NCBI GenBank assembly: GCA_903924985.1
Contig: CAIYDT010000056.1
Coordinates: forward strand, 48,388-112,387
Direction: 5' to 3'
From: an uncultured Acetobacteraceae bacterium
Lineage (GTDB): Bacteria; Pseudomonadota; Alphaproteobacteria; Acetobacterales; Acetobacteraceae
Length of the DNA stretch: 64,000 nucleotides
Shown: positions 8,608-18,625 of the stretch, piece after piece
Numbering within the stretch: the first letter of the stretch is position 1
How the letters are laid out: every line of letters begins with the position of its first letter
The notes under the pieces: model-generated
What the model was told of the DNA's origin: nothing
The model's database searches: none
What the model saw: only the letters and a program-made list of their open reading frames with translations
Position numbers and translations under genes: made by a program

Positions 8608-9114
8608 ATGGGCATGACATTGGTGGCGATCGGCGCGAACCTTCCGGGTCCCGACGGCGTCGCGGCCCTGGAAACCTGCCGGCGCGCGGTCGCGGCACTG
8701 GATGCGCTGCCGGGGCTCACGCTGAAGGGTTTGTCACGATGGTACGAGACGGAGCCGATCCCTCCCTCCGGCCAGCCGCCCTATATCAACGGCGTGGCGC
8801 TGCTGACCGGCGAAATTGACCCAGCCGCGTTATTGACCGCGTTGCAGGCGATCGAGACCCAATTCGGCCGGGTGCGGGGGGAACCGAACGCCCCGCGCAC
8901 GCTGGACCTCGATATCGTGGCAATCGACGATCTGGTACGAGCAGCGCCCGACCCGGTCCTGCCGCATCCGCGTGCGCATCTGCGGGCGTTCGTGTTGGCG
9001 CCATTGGCCGATGTGGCTCCAGGTTGGGTGCACCCGGCCCTCGGGAAGACCGCGGCCGCGTTGCTGGCCGGCCTGCCGCCACAGGGGATACGAGTCAGGT
9101 CCGCCCCGGGCTGA
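8608..9114 (+). CDS. folK: 2-amino-4-hydroxy-6-hydroxymethyldihydropteridine diphosphokinase (HPPK)
   Basis: FolK transfers pyrophosphate from ATP to 6-hydroxymethyl-7,8-dihydropterin in folate synthesis. The 168-aa product shows the family signatures: VAIGANLPG at the start, SRWYETEPI, YINGVALL, GRVRGEPNAPRTLDLDIV (the ATP/Mg site with paired aspartates) and LPHPRAHLRAFVLAPLADV. It stands alone here rather than with folP/folB. Its last 20 bases overlap the convergent TMEM43-like gene. Confidence 0.93.
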   Translation: MGMTLVAIGANLPGPDGVAALETCRRAVAALDALPGLTLKGLSRWYETEPIPPSGQPPYINGVALLTGEIDPAALLTALQAIETQFGRVRGEPNAPRTLDLDIVAIDDLVRAAPDPVLPHPRAHLRAFVLAPLADVAPGWVHPALGKTAAALLAGLPPQGIRVRSAPG

Positions 9115-10276
9115 ACCCGGCCACCCGGCGCCTGGGGCCGATCCGGCCGAGGAGGAACAGCCCGGCGACCGCGGCGGCGAGCAACAGGATACCGATCAGA
9201 GGCCGGTGCACGATCCAGGCGAGGGCGATGGTCACCAGCGTGATCGGTACCGACAGCGTCAGCGCCGCCAGGAACGCGCCCGCGCCGACGATCGACTCCA
9301 GGAAGGGCAGCACCGCGAACAGCATCGTCAACGGCATCGTCATGCAGACGAGTCCGATCAGCACGCCCAGGAATCCCACGCCGCGTAGAATCCAGGTGAG
9401 TGTGCTCTCCGCCTTTTTTTCGTCCTTGAACAACGCCTCCGCGCTCACGGCCCCCGGTTCGGCCAGGGCGATGGTATAGCCGTTGCTGTCGCGATAGGCC
9501 GTGAGCATGCCCCCAACCGATGCCGCGGCAACCGAGACCGTTTGCGCCGCGATGCTCCCGAACGTCACCCGCAGATCGCCGATCGCCGGCTGGGCCGGGT
9601 CCCGGCCGCGATAAAATCCGTCGCCGGACACCTGATAGCCGGACGGCGACGCTGAAAGCGCGGGCAGTGGTGCGAAGGTCGCCAGTCTGCTCAGCACGGG
9701 CGCGTCCACTTTGTAGCCCCCCAATCGTACATCGCCGGCGTCGATAACCTGGGACCGTACCGCCATTTGCGGATTCCGGTGATCGCCTTGGCCATGGAAA
9801 TGCGATGAGTCGACCGGGTGGTCCAGCCATGCCTTCCGGTAGCTGTAGGTCGTCGTGGTGGTCTTCGAACCGCCGACATTCTGTTGGGATTCGGTTTTGG
9901 ACTCCTCCTCCCATTGATACATCTCCACGGTGCGGGACAGCCGCAACAGGCCGTTGCCAGTCACCCCGAAGACCGGATCGCGCGCGGGTGTGCCGGGCTG
10001 CATCGTGCCGGTCAGGTGCACCAGCCTGCCGTCGCCTTTCGGATCGACCCCAGCGGCGCTGACCTCCACGATCGACTGCGCGCCACGATCCAGTGCTCTG
10101 ATCGCGTCTACCGCCCGCCCTTCGTTCCAATACAGCAGCACGATCGCCGCCGGGATGAGGACCAGGCCGATCAGCGCGGCGATCAGGCTGCCGCCAAGGC
10201 GCGAGCCCAAGCCTACCGTTGAGGTTTCGCTGAAGCTGTCCCCACGGGGGATGTCGTCGCCGAAATTGTCGGACAT
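9095..10276 (-). CDS. TMEM43-like membrane protein (DUF1625)
   Basis: The 393-aa protein matches bacterial TMEM43 homologues. It has an N-terminal membrane segment (GGSLIAALIGLVLIPAAIVLLY, residues roughly 25-48), a large extracytoplasmic domain, and a C-terminal cluster of hydrophobic segments after residue about 285. Characteristic stretches include YWNEGRAVDAIRAL and EMYQWEEESKTE. The start at 10276 has GGAGG eight bases upstream, better than an ATG 30 bases further out. Human TMEM43 is a nuclear-envelope protein; the bacterial function is unknown. It is divergent from rpoZ. Confidence 0.8.
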   Translation of the reverse strand: MSDNFGDDIPRGDSFSETSTVGLGSRLGGSLIAALIGLVLIPAAIVLLYWNEGRAVDAIRALDRGAQSIVEVSAAGVDPKGDGRLVHLTGTMQPGTPARDPVFGVTGNGLLRLSRTVEMYQWEEESKTESQQNVGGSKTTTTTYSYRKAWLDHPVDSSHFHGQGDHRNPQMAVRSQVIDAGDVRLGGYKVDAPVLSRLATFAPLPALSASPSGYQVSGDGFYRGRDPAQPAIGDLRVTFGSIAAQTVSVAAASVGGMLTAYRDSNGYTIALAEPGAVSAEALFKDEKKAESTLTWILRGVGFLGVLIGLVCMTMPLTMLFAVLPFLESIVGAGAFLAALTLSVPITLVTIALAWIVHRPLIGILLLAAAVAGLFLLGRIGPRRRVAGFSPGRT

Positions 10277-10401
10277 CGGGCGTTTCCTCCTCAGAACCGG
10301 GTTCATGTCGCGGTAGCGCCGAATGCGCCCTTTGTCACTTCAATCGTTGGTGTTGGAGACAGGTTAACGCCGCGGGCCGACAAACCCGCTCAACGTCCCC
10401 C

Positions 10402-10430
10402 TTGCGTCGCAGCGCAGCATGACTTACCTT
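10402..10430 (+). promoter_or_regulatory. Candidate sigma-70-like promoter for rpoZ
   Basis: TTGCGT at 10402-10407 and TACCTT at 10425-10430 are separated by 17 bases and lie 32 bases before the rpoZ start. Match to consensus is only moderate (three of six at best in each box plus optimal spacing). This is a weak prediction. Confidence 0.3.
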
Positions 10431-10461
10431 GTTCGTTCACCCATTATCGGAGATTGAGCGC

Positions 10462-10869
10462 ATGGCGCGCGTCACCGTCGAAGACTGTGTCCAAAAAGTT
10501 CCCAACCGCTTCGAGCTCGTGTTGCTCGCGGCGCAGCGTGCGCGCAACCTCAGCCGCGGCGAGGAACTCACCATCGATCGCGACGACGACAAGAACCCGG
10601 TTGTCGCCCTGCGTGAAATCGCCGAGGAAACCATCGAGTTGCCGAGGCTCGAGCAGGATCTGATCCGCTCGCTGTCGCGTGCGCCCGAACCGGAACCGGC
10701 GGACGAGGAAGTGCTCGACCTCATCCCCACCGATCAGAACATCTTCGGCCTGCAGGATGTCTCGGCCGAGGAAGAAAGCGCGGTACTCGCGGCCGAGGCC
10801 GAGGAGATGTCGTCCGAAGACCTGGAAGCGGCCATCGGGGCAGAACTCGGCGGCCGCGGCTTCCGCTAA
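10462..10869 (+). CDS. rpoZ: DNA-directed RNA polymerase omega subunit
   Basis: The 135-aa product begins with the omega core [20 protein letters not shown] and [15 protein letters not shown], which chaperones the beta' subunit and forms part of the ppGpp site. An acidic C-terminal extension (residues about 75-130, rich in Glu/Asp) is typical of alphaproteobacterial omega. The start at 10462 has GGAGA upstream and gives the conserved N terminus. It is followed 18 bp later by the stringent-response gene, a classic linkage. Confidence 0.95.
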   Translation: MARVTVEDCVQKVPNRFELVLLAAQRARNLSRGEELTIDRDDDKNPVVALREIAEETIELPRLEQDLIRSLSRAPEPEPADEEVLDLIPTDQNIFGLQDVSAEEESAVLAAEAEEMSSEDLEAAIGAELGGRGFR

Positions 10870-10887
10870 GCCCGGGGGCCCAACGGC

Positions 10888-13170
10888 ATGACTCAACGGG
10901 GGATCGGTCGCGGGATGCCGCTCGCCGCCCCCGATGGTGCGGCTCCCGCCTCTGCCCAACCAGACGCCAAACCCCGCCCCGGCATCATCCGTCAGTTCGA
11001 ACTGACGGAGAAAGTCCATGCCTACGATCCCAAAGCGGATACCGGGCTGATCGACGCAGCCTACGTGCTGGCCATGCAGGCGCACGGCAATCAGCGCCGC
11101 GACAATGGCGACCCCTACATCACCCATCCGATCGCCGTCGCCGACATTCTGGCGGGCTACCGGCTCGACACCGCCTCCATCGTCACCGGCCTGCTGCACG
11201 ACACGATCGAGGACACGACGGTCAAGCTGCCGGACATCGAGGCCCGCTTCGGCAAGCAGATCGCCGGGCTGGTGGACGGCGTCACCAAGCTGACCCGGCT
11301 GGAGTTGCAATCGGACCGCACCAAGCAGGCGGAGAATTTCCGCAAGCTGGTGCTGGCCATGAGCCGCGACATCCGCGTCCTGCTGGTCAAGCTCGCCGAC
11401 CGGCTGCACAACATGCGCACCCTGCATTTCGTGCAAAAGCCCGAACGGCGGCAGCGCATCGCGCGCGAGACGATGGAAATCTACGCGCCTCTGGCCGAAC
11501 GCATCGGCATGGACGCGGTGAAGACCGAACTGCAAACCCTGGCCTTCGCGGAGCTGGAGCCGGAAGCTTACGCCACCATTCAGGCGCGCCTGAACTTCCT
11601 GCGCGGCCAGGGCGCGGACGTGATCGACGAAGTGCGCGCCGAACTCGCCCGCATCTGCCGGGAGGCGGGGGTGAAAGTGATCGAGGTCACCGGCCGCGAG
11701 AAGTCGCCCTATTCGATTTGGGAGAAAATGCAGCGCCGCAACGTGGCATTCGAGCAGCTGTCCGACCTCATGGCGTTCCGCGTGGTCGTCGAGACCAAGG
11801 GCGACTGCTACGCCGCCCTCGGAGCGGTGCACTCCGCCTATCAGATGATTGTCGGACGCTTTAAGGACTACATCTCCACCCCGAAATCCAACGGCTACCA
11901 GTCGCTGCACACCGGAGTGACGCTGCGCGAGCCGCGCAACCAGAAGATCGAGATCCAGATCCGCACGCCGGACATGAACGACATCGCCGAAAACGGCGTG
12001 GCGTCGCACTGGCTGTATAAGACCCACGACGCCAAGATCGACGGAAACGAGACAAAGCAGTTCCGCTGGGTACAGGACCTGCTGGAAATCCTGGAAGACT
12101 CCGCCGCCCCGGATGAGTTCCTGGAAAACACCAAGCTGGAACTCTACGGCGACCAGGTGTTCTGCTTCACCCCGAAGGGGCAGCTGATCCCGCTGCCGCG
12201 TGGCGCGACCCCGGTCGATTTCGCCTACGCGGTGCACAGCCAGGTGGGCGATACCTGCGTCGGCGCCAAGATCAACGGCCGCCTGCTGCCGTTGCGCCAC
12301 CAGTGGCAGACTGGCGACCCGGTCGAGATCATGACCGCCCGCGGCGGCACCCCGTCGCCGCAGTGGGAGCGGTTTTGCGTCACCGGCAAGGCGCGTGCCC
12401 GCATCCGCCGCTTCATCCACCAGGAGCAGCGGGAACAGAGCCGTGACGCCGGCAAGGCGGAGCTGACCAAGGCATTCCGCCAGGCCGGCGTGGACGGGTC
12501 GGAAAAGGCGCTCGAGCCGCATTTGAAGACGCTGAAGATCGGGACGCTGGACGACCTGTATATCGCGGTCGGCAACGGCAACCTGGGCGCCCGCGACATC
12601 GTTCACGCGGCCTATCCCGAACTGCGCCAGACCGCCCGCTCGCAGCGCATGGTGCCGGCGCTGCTGCCCCGCACCGCCCGCGGGGCCAAACCCGACCACG
12701 GCATGCCGGTCACCGGCTTGGTGCCCGGCATGGCCTATAGCTTCGCCGGCTGCTGCCACCCGGTCCCTGGCGACGAGATCGTCGGCATCGTCGCCACCGG
12801 CAAGGGCGTGACCATCCATGGGCGGGAGTGCCAGACATTGGCCGTCTTCGCCGCGACCCCCGAACGCTTCATCGATGTGGACTGGAACTATGAGGTGCTG
12901 CACAAGGCCGGCACCTCCGGCAAGACCCCGGCCCACACCGCCCGCATCAGCATCGTGACGGGCAACGACCCAGGGGCCCTGGCGGTGTTGACCAATGCCA
13001 TCGCCAAGCAGGACGGCGCCATTGCTAATTTGAAGATCGTCAGCCGGCAGCAGGATTTTATGGAAACACTCGTGGACGTGGACGTGCGCGACATCGCGCA
13101 TCTCGCGAAGGTCCTGGCCGGCCTGCGGGGCGCCACCGGAATCCAGAGCGTCGAGCGGGCCAAGGGCTGA
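10888..13170 (+). CDS. Bifunctional (p)ppGpp synthetase/hydrolase (Rsh, RelA/SpoT family)
   Basis: The 760-aa Rsh makes and degrades (p)ppGpp. Domains in order: HD hydrolase with His104-Asp105 ([10 protein letters not shown]), synthetase domain with [23 protein letters not shown] domain ([21 protein letters not shown]), a helical and zinc-finger-like region ([16 protein letters not shown]), and a C-terminal ACT domain ([19 protein letters not shown]). Intact HD and synthetase motifs indicate a bifunctional enzyme, normal for alphaproteobacteria with a single Rsh. It sits between rpoZ and acpS and shares its last base with the acpS start (TGATG). Confidence 0.95.
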   Translation: MTQRGIGRGMPLAAPDGAAPASAQPDAKPRPGIIRQFELTEKVHAYDPKADTGLIDAAYVLAMQAHGNQRRDNGDPYITHPIAVADILAGYRLDTASIVTGLLHDTIEDTTVKLPDIEARFGKQIAGLVDGVTKLTRLELQSDRTKQAENFRKLVLAMSRDIRVLLVKLADRLHNMRTLHFVQKPERRQRIARETMEIYAPLAERIGMDAVKTELQTLAFAELEPEAYATIQARLNFLRGQGADVIDEVRAELARICREAGVKVIEVTGREKSPYSIWEKMQRRNVAFEQLSDLMAFRVVVETKGDCYAALGAVHSAYQMIVGRFKDYISTPKSNGYQSLHTGVTLREPRNQKIEIQIRTPDMNDIAENGVASHWLYKTHDAKIDGNETKQFRWVQDLLEILEDSAAPDEFLENTKLELYGDQVFCFTPKGQLIPLPRGATPVDFAYAVHSQVGDTCVGAKINGRLLPLRHQWQTGDPVEIMTARGGTPSPQWERFCVTGKARARIRRFIHQEQREQSRDAGKAELTKAFRQAGVDGSEKALEPHLKTLKIGTLDDLYIAVGNGNLGARDIVHAAYPELRQTARSQRMVPALLPRTARGAKPDHGMPVTGLVPGMAYSFAGCCHPVPGDEIVGIVATGKGVTIHGRECQTLAVFAATPERFIDVDWNYEVLHKAGTSGKTPAHTARISIVTGNDPGALAVLTNAIAKQDGAIANLKIVSRQQDFMETLVDVDVRDIAHLAKVLAGLRGATGIQSVERAKG

Positions 13171-13583
13171 TGATCCTGGGCCTCGGCTCCGATCTTTGCG
13201 ACATTCGCCGCATCGAAAAGGCCATCGAACGGCATGGCGAGCGGTTTCTGGATCGTATTTTTACCGCGGAAGAACGGGCCGAAGCGGGGCGCCGGGCCGC
13301 TAAAAACCAGCCGTCCACCTATGCGAAGCGGTTCGCCGCCAAAGAGGCGGCTTCCAAAGCCTTGAGCACCGGCTTCGCGGGCGGCGTGTTCTTTTCCGAC
13401 CTGGGGGTGGTGAACCTGCCCGGCGGCAAACCGACGCTGGTTCTGACCGGCGGATCGGCTGACCGGCTGAAGGCGATCACCCCGGCCGGCATGACCGCCC
13501 AGGTGGATCTGACGATGACCGACGAATATCCCTACGCCTTCGCGCAGGTCATCATCTCGGCCGTGCCGGAGAAAACGCCATGA
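13170..13583 (+). CDS. acpS: Holo-[acyl-carrier-protein] synthase
   Basis: AcpS attaches 4'-phosphopantetheine from CoA to ACP. The 137-aa product has the two diagnostic motifs: [16 protein letters not shown] with the metal-binding Asp near residue 8, and [13 protein letters not shown] with the second Mg ligand Glu. The start overlaps the rsh stop and its own stop overlaps the next ATG (ATGA), showing tight translational coupling within the housekeeping operon. Confidence 0.94.
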   Translation: MILGLGSDLCDIRRIEKAIERHGERFLDRIFTAEERAEAGRRAAKNQPSTYAKRFAAKEAASKALSTGFAGGVFFSDLGVVNLPGGKPTLVLTGGSADRLKAITPAGMTAQVDLTMTDEYPYAFAQVIISAVPEKTP

Positions 13584-14341
13584 ACACCGTCACCATCGAA
13601 CAAACCGGCCCGGTTAAAACCATCTGGATGAACCGCCCGGAAAAGCGCAACGCGCTGGACAGCGACATGCTGCACCGGATGACGGACGCGTTGCGTGCGC
13701 CGGCCGCCGCCGCCGACCGTGTGGTCGTGATCCGCGGCCGGGGCCCGGCGTTCTGCTCCGGCCTGGACATGAAACAGCGGCGTGAGTCCATCGGCACCGG
13801 CGGTGCCAGCGGCATCGAGGTCATGCTGCGCGCCATCGAACTGTGCCCGCTGCCGGTTGTCGCCGTCGTGCAGGGCGACGCTATCGCCGGCGGCAATGAG
13901 CTGGCGCTGCATTGCGATCTGGTCATTGCCAGCGACAACGCCCGCTTCGGGATGTCGCTGGCCCAGGTCGGCCTCGCCCCGAACTGGTTCCTGGCCAAAA
14001 AACTGATGGAAATTCTCGGCCCAGTGACAACCCGGGAGATGCTCCTGCTCGGCGATCCCCTGCCCGCCACAAGGCTGCACGCACTCGGTCTGATCGCCCG
14101 GTGCGTGGCGGCGGAGCAGTTGGAGGCCGAGGCAGCCCGCGTCGTCGAACGTTTGGCCGCCAACGCGCCACTGTCGCTGAAAGCGATGAAGGCAACCACG
14201 GTGCGCCAGTTGGAAATCCGCGATGGCATTCCGCACGCCGACGTCGACGCGCTGGTGGAAACCGCGCTCAAGAGCCAGGACGCCCGGGAAGGCATGCTGG
14301 CTCGGCTGGAAAAGCGGCGGGCGCGGTTTCACGGGCAGTAG
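13580..14341 (+). CDS. Crotonase-fold protein (enoyl-CoA hydratase/isomerase family), catalytic Glu positions replaced
   Basis: The 253-aa product has the crotonase fold: [14 protein letters not shown] near the start, the oxyanion-hole strand [10 protein letters not shown], and [19 protein letters not shown]. The two regions that carry the hydratase glutamates read [17 protein letters not shown] here, so neither the usual PE nor the PGxGG-type acid is present. It may be an isomerase, thioesterase or other crotonase-fold enzyme rather than a hydratase. It overlaps acpS by four bases and is followed 110 bp later by lepB. I infer later entry into the conserved housekeeping order. Confidence 0.8.
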   Translation: MNTVTIEQTGPVKTIWMNRPEKRNALDSDMLHRMTDALRAPAAAADRVVVIRGRGPAFCSGLDMKQRRESIGTGGASGIEVMLRAIELCPLPVVAVVQGDAIAGGNELALHCDLVIASDNARFGMSLAQVGLAPNWFLAKKLMEILGPVTTREMLLLGDPLPATRLHALGLIARCVAAEQLEAEAARVVERLAANAPLSLKAMKATTVRQLEIRDGIPHADVDALVETALKSQDAREGMLARLEKRRARFHGQ

Positions 14342-14451
14342 CCTCGGCACGCCGTGCTTGACACAGGACACGCCAGCGCGCTTGAACCCCGCTCAATCCT
14401 CACCGGTCCCAGCGCTTCGCGCGCGGGCCGCGACAGAAAGCCCCATATCGT

Positions 14452-15261
14452 ATGGCGACCAGCAAGGCCGCGGCCAAACGCAAGCAAGGCGTATGGGCCG
14501 AAAACATCAAAACCATCGTTTACGCCGTGCTGATCGCGGTCGGCGTGCGGACGGTGCTGTTCGAGCCGTTCAACATCCCGTCCGGCAGCATGATCCCAAC
14601 CTTGCTCGTGGGCGACTACCTGTTCGTGTCGAAATACAGCTACGGGTATTCCAAGTATTCCATGCCCTTCTCCCCGCCTTTGTTCCACGGGCGGATTTTT
14701 GGCTCGCTGCCGCATCGTGGCGACGTGGCGGTGTTCAAGTTCCCGCGCGACAACTCCACCGATTACATCAAGCGCATCGTGGGCCTGCCGGGCGACCATC
14801 TGCAGGTGAAGCAGGGCGTGCTTTACATCAATGGGGAGGCTGCCCCCCGAGCACCGGAGGGGACTTTCATCGCGAGGGATCAGGGCATTCGCACGGAGCT
14901 GCGCCGGTACCAGGAGACGCTGCCAGGCGGCGTGAAGCATGACATTTTGAAGGCTACCGACGGGGTGGAGAATGCGCGCCGCCCGGGCTTCGATCCCACG
15001 AGGGAATTCGACCCCAACAACACGCCCGAATACGTGGTGCCGGCCGATCATGTCTTCGCGATGGGCGATAACCGCGACATGTCGTCCGATAGCCGCTTCA
15101 TGAACAGCTCCGGCGTCGGGTTCGTGCCGGTGGAGAACCTGGTCGGCCGGGCGGAAATCCTGTTCTTTTCCATCGAAAGCGACCCCAACGACGCATGGTG
15201 GGCGTTCTGGGAGTGGCCGTTCAAGATCCGCTGGTCCCGCCTGCTGAAACCCATCCATTGA
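14452..15261 (+). CDS. lepB: Signal peptidase I
   Basis: LepB cleaves signal peptides at the periplasmic face of the inner membrane. The 269-aa product has one N-terminal membrane segment (residues about 20-37). The catalytic Ser46 lies in PSGSMIPTLL and the general-base Lys107 in DYIKRIVGLPGD, and the C-terminal box is AMGDNRDMSSDSR. Family length is typical for alphaproteobacteria. Its stop overlaps the proposed TTG start of rnc. Confidence 0.95.
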   Translation: MATSKAAAKRKQGVWAENIKTIVYAVLIAVGVRTVLFEPFNIPSGSMIPTLLVGDYLFVSKYSYGYSKYSMPFSPPLFHGRIFGSLPHRGDVAVFKFPRDNSTDYIKRIVGLPGDHLQVKQGVLYINGEAAPRAPEGTFIARDQGIRTELRRYQETLPGGVKHDILKATDGVENARRPGFDPTREFDPNNTPEYVVPADHVFAMGDNRDMSSDSRFMNSSGVGFVPVENLVGRAEILFFSIESDPNDAWWAFWEWPFKIRWSRLLKPIH

Positions 15262-15926
15262 ACGCGACGATCGAAAGTATCCTCGGGCACAAATTCACCC
15301 GTGCTGACCTGCCGCGGGAGGCGATGACTCACCGTTCGGCGTCCTCCGGCAAGGGATCGCACGGGTCGAACGAGCGGCTGGAATTCATTGGTGACCGGGT
15401 GCTGGGTCTGATCATGGCCGAGTGGCTGGCCGAACGCTTCCCGCGGGAACAAGAGGGCGATCTGGGCCGCCGGCTGGCGCACTTGGTGTCGCAACCGGTT
15501 TTGGCAACGGTGGCCGAAGAAATCGGGTTGGCGAGTGTCCTTTCGGTATCGTCCGGGGAGGCCAAAGCCGGCGTCAAGCAGCGCGCTACCGTGCTGGCCG
15601 ACGCGCTGGAGGCGGCCCTCGGGGCTTTGTACCTCGACGGCGGGCTGGATCCGGCGCGCGGGTTCATCAGACGAGCCTGGGGACGGGCGATGGTGGAACA
15701 GGCGGAGCCGCCGAAGGACCCGAAGAGCGCGCTCCAGGAATGGGCGCATAAGCGCACGCGGGGGGCGCCGGCTTATGTGGTCACCAACCGCTCCGGCCCG
15801 CCGCATGCGCCGGAGTTCACCGTGACGGTCACCGTCGGGGATTTTTCCGGGATCGGCGTCGCCGGCAGCAAGCAGGCGGCGGAGCAGGCGGCGGCCGCCG
15901 CGCTGTTGGGGAGTTTGACGCCATGA
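15258..15926 (+). CDS. rnc: Ribonuclease III
   Basis: RNase III cleaves double-stranded RNA in rRNA processing. The 222-aa product carries the signature SNERLEFIGDRVLGL with catalytic Glu/Asp, a second acidic cluster (VLADALEAALGALYLDGG), and a C-terminal dsRNA-binding domain (KSALQEWAHKRTRGAPAY through GSKQAAEQAAAAALL). The TTG at 15258 overlaps the lepB stop and gives the family-like N terminus; no suitable ATG exists between it and the core. Upstream GTG/TTG codons lie deep inside lepB. Confidence 0.93.
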   Translation: MNATIESILGHKFTRADLPREAMTHRSASSGKGSHGSNERLEFIGDRVLGLIMAEWLAERFPREQEGDLGRRLAHLVSQPVLATVAEEIGLASVLSVSSGEAKAGVKQRATVLADALEAALGALYLDGGLDPARGFIRRAWGRAMVEQAEPPKDPKSALQEWAHKRTRGAPAYVVTNRSGPPHAPEFTVTVTVGDFSGIGVAGSKQAAEQAAAAALLGSLTP

Positions 15927-16810
15927 GATGCGGCTTCGTTGCCATTGTCGGCGCGCCCAACGCGGGCAAATCGACACTCCTGAACCGGTTGACCGGCGCC
16001 AAGCTGTCGATCGTGTCCCCCAAGGCGCAGACCACGCGGTTCCGGGTGCTGGGCATCCTGATGCGCGGCGAGAGCCAGGTCCTGCTGGTCGACACCCCCG
16101 GCATCTTCCGGCCCAAGCGTAAGTTGGACCGGGCGATGGTGAACGCGGCCTGGAGCGGTGCGGCGGACGCCGATCTGGCAGTGCTACTGGTGGACTCCAA
16201 GGCCGGCGCGACGGCCGATGTGAAGGCCATCGCCCAGCAACTGGCCGGGTCCGGCCGCCGTTGCTGGCTGGTGCTGAACAAGTGCGACCTGGTGCCGCCG
16301 GGGGCGCTACTGCCGCTGACGGCGACGCTGACCGGGATCGCGACGTTCGAGGAAACCTTCATGGTCAGCGCTTCCACCGGCGACGGGTTGAAGGAGCTGA
16401 TGGACGCCTTCGCCGCCGCGGTGCCCGAGGGGCCGTACCTGTATCCCGAGGACGACCTGACCGACCTGCCCGACCGCCTGTTGGCGGCCGAAGTCGTTCG
16501 CGAACAGATCTTCATGCAGACGCACGAAGAAGTGCCGTACGGCACCACCGTGGAAACCGAGACCTGGACCGAACGCAAGGACGGCAGCGTCCGCATCGAC
16601 GTGACGGTCTACGTCGCCCGGCCGGGGCACAAGGCGATTTTGATCGGGGAGAAGGGGTCCAAGATCAAGTCGATCGGCGCCCGTGCCCGGCAGGATCTGA
16701 GCCGCCTGCTGGAGCGAACGGTGCACCTGTTCCTTAACGTCAAGCAGCGCACGGGCTGGGACGAGGAAGGGGCTCGGTTGCGGGCGATCGGGTTGGAGGA
16801 CCCGGGGTAA
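15923..16810 (+). CDS. era: GTPase Era
   Basis: Era binds 16S rRNA and assists 30S assembly. The 295-aa product has the P-loop GAPNAGKST (residues 10-18), switch region KAQTTRFRVLG, DTPG, LNKCDL, and a C-terminal KH domain (KAILIGEKGSKIKSIGARAR). It overlaps rnc by the ATGA junction and ends the housekeeping operon. A convergent membrane-protein gene begins 12 bp after its stop. Confidence 0.95.
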   Translation: MRCGFVAIVGAPNAGKSTLLNRLTGAKLSIVSPKAQTTRFRVLGILMRGESQVLLVDTPGIFRPKRKLDRAMVNAAWSGAADADLAVLLVDSKAGATADVKAIAQQLAGSGRRCWLVLNKCDLVPPGALLPLTATLTGIATFEETFMVSASTGDGLKELMDAFAAAVPEGPYLYPEDDLTDLPDRLLAAEVVREQIFMQTHEEVPYGTTVETETWTERKDGSVRIDVTVYVARPGHKAILIGEKGSKIKSIGARARQDLSRLLERTVHLFLNVKQRTGWDEEGARLRAIGLEDPG

Positions 16811-16822
16811 CCGGGTCGACCC

Positions 16823-18406
16823 TCACCGCGCGGCGGTAACCCGAGCCTCGGCGGCAACCCAGGGGTCGATGCAGCCGGCTTTGCCGCGGCGGTAGATTGT
16901 CAGCCCGTCCAACAGCGCGATCTTCTTGTACCGCGACCAAACACGCCCGAACGATGGGTCAGCGTCGCTTATGATTTTGATGTAGTCGGTCGCGCCCTCC
17001 CTGGTGTCGACCACAGCGATATCGGGGCAGCCGGCGATGAAATCGTGCGCCACCCAGCGGGCGATGGGGAATTCCTTCGACGTCGCGGGGTCGAACCGGG
17101 CGCGCCACAGCTCCCCCTTCAAAGCCCACATGGAATCGAAGCGGGACGCCCAGGCGACGCCGGTGTTGTTCACCACTGGGAAGCCCAGCGCGATCCACTC
17201 GGAGAAGGCGATGTAGGTGCGGGCGTGCTCGCGGCGGACGATCTGCTCCAGCTTCTGCACGGTGGTGACTTCGGGTTCGACCGCCAACGCGACCTCGGGT
17301 TCCAGGCGCTGGTAGGCGGCGATGCCGAACACGATCACTGCGATGCCGGCCATGGCCATGGGCAGCCGCAGACGGCGGGATTCCGAGTGGCGGTGCAGCC
17401 AGGTGGAGATCGCCCAGCACAGCAGTGCCAGGATGGTGACGATGGTGGCGGGCAGGCGGTGGTAGAACCAGTCCTTGCCGTCGACGAAGCAGACCACTGT
17501 GCTGGCGCCGGCGAACACCACCAGGGCCAGCAGCAGGTTGCGCTCCGGCAGGTCGCGGCGGGCGTGTCGCCACAACAGGATGGCGACCACCTCGCCCGCG
17601 ATCAGGACAGCGCTGTCGCTGAGCAGTTGGAAGAATGTGACGTCGGTGCCGCCGTACAGGGCCAGAGCCAGCGGCACCGCGCGGGCCAGATAGGCCGGGC
17701 ATATCAACGCCACCGCCAACCCGTATGCCGCCATGGTCGCCGCCGCCGCGACGGGCATCACGCGCCAGGGCCGCATGTTGTGAAGCAGCGCGACGCACTC
17801 CAGCGCCACGAACACCCCGGCGTAACGGGGTTTCAGCGCGCATCCCAGCCCGGCGATCACCCCTGCGCAGAGTCCGCTGACCAGTTTGGGGCGGATGCCG
17901 TCCAGCGATCCGGCGAACAGCACCAGGTAGGGCAGCATGGCGGCAACCAGCAGATGCTCCCGCTGGCCCAGATCCGCCGCCGGTACCACCAGCAGCACGG
18001 ACCCGATGACGGCGAACACCGGCAGACGGTCGGCGAACAACCCGCCGCGGGCGCGCAGCAGGACGGCGGTCCACCAGGCGCTGCCCATGACGGCGGCGAT
18101 GAAAAACGGCATCGCAATGCGCTGCGGGTCGATGTTGAGCCAGGCACCGATCTGAATGGGAATAGCGGACAGCCAGACGATCAGCGGCGGGTTGACCTCC
18201 ACCACGTCCACATACAGCGCGCGTCCCGCCATCCAGCGCCGGGCGACATACAGCAGCCAGGCGATGTCGTCCTTGAGCGGGGTTCGCATGACCGCGAACA
18301 GCATGATTGACAAAGCGGCGCAGAGAAGCAGCACGCTGGCCGCGGCAACGGCGGCGCGGCGGGCGGGGGTTGCCGGGTCAAATACGCGGGCGTTGGCGGG
18401 GGGCAT
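16823..18406 (-). CDS. GT-C-fold-like polytopic membrane protein (putative glycosyltransferase family 39-like)
   Basis: The product of about 527 aa has a dozen or so hydrophobic segments. Its first periplasmic loop carries an acidic pair (RTPLKDDIAWLLYVARRWM) followed by VDVVEVNPPLIVWL, an arrangement usual in GT-C enzymes that transfer sugars from polyprenyl-phosphate donors. A soluble C-terminal part follows after residue about 400. I chose the ATG at 18406; a TTG at 18454 would add 16 residues. Neither has a clear SD. The acceptor is unknown, and no polysaccharide genes are adjacent. Confidence 0.65.
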   Translation of the reverse strand: MPPANARVFDPATPARRAAVAAASVLLLCAALSIMLFAVMRTPLKDDIAWLLYVARRWMAGRALYVDVVEVNPPLIVWLSAIPIQIGAWLNIDPQRIAMPFFIAAVMGSAWWTAVLLRARGGLFADRLPVFAVIGSVLLVVPAADLGQREHLLVAAMLPYLVLFAGSLDGIRPKLVSGLCAGVIAGLGCALKPRYAGVFVALECVALLHNMRPWRVMPVAAAATMAAYGLAVALICPAYLARAVPLALALYGGTDVTFFQLLSDSAVLIAGEVVAILLWRHARRDLPERNLLLALVVFAGASTVVCFVDGKDWFYHRLPATIVTILALLCWAISTWLHRHSESRRLRLPMAMAGIAVIVFGIAAYQRLEPEVALAVEPEVTTVQKLEQIVRREHARTYIAFSEWIALGFPVVNNTGVAWASRFDSMWALKGELWRARFDPATSKEFPIARWVAHDFIAGCPDIAVVDTREGATDYIKIISDADPSFGRVWSRYKKIALLDGLTIYRRGKAGCIDPWVAAEARVTAAR

Positions 18407-18625
18407 GTGCGAGGAGGGGCGATCCGAGGGAACGAGGCGGCGATTTAACGGCAAGACAAGGCGCTTGGTGCCATATCATGAAAGCCTAGCCAAGTGGCAG
18501 AATCGTGGCGCGAAATTTTGCTTTTTGCCTAATCAATCGGCAGTTGCAGAAGGGTCGCCGGAAACCGTTGATCCCGTCCATGGGCCGGCGCAAACTGCCG
18601 GGAAACGCGGAAACAGGAGTGTCCA

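Noticed and set aside
10444..13101. 885-residue minus-strand frame opposite rpoZ-rsh
   Set aside because: Antisense shadow of strongly conserved genes.
18455..18625. tRNA or small RNA gene between the GT-C gene and the VOC gene
   Set aside because: No cloverleaf or clear terminator pairing could be built by eye.
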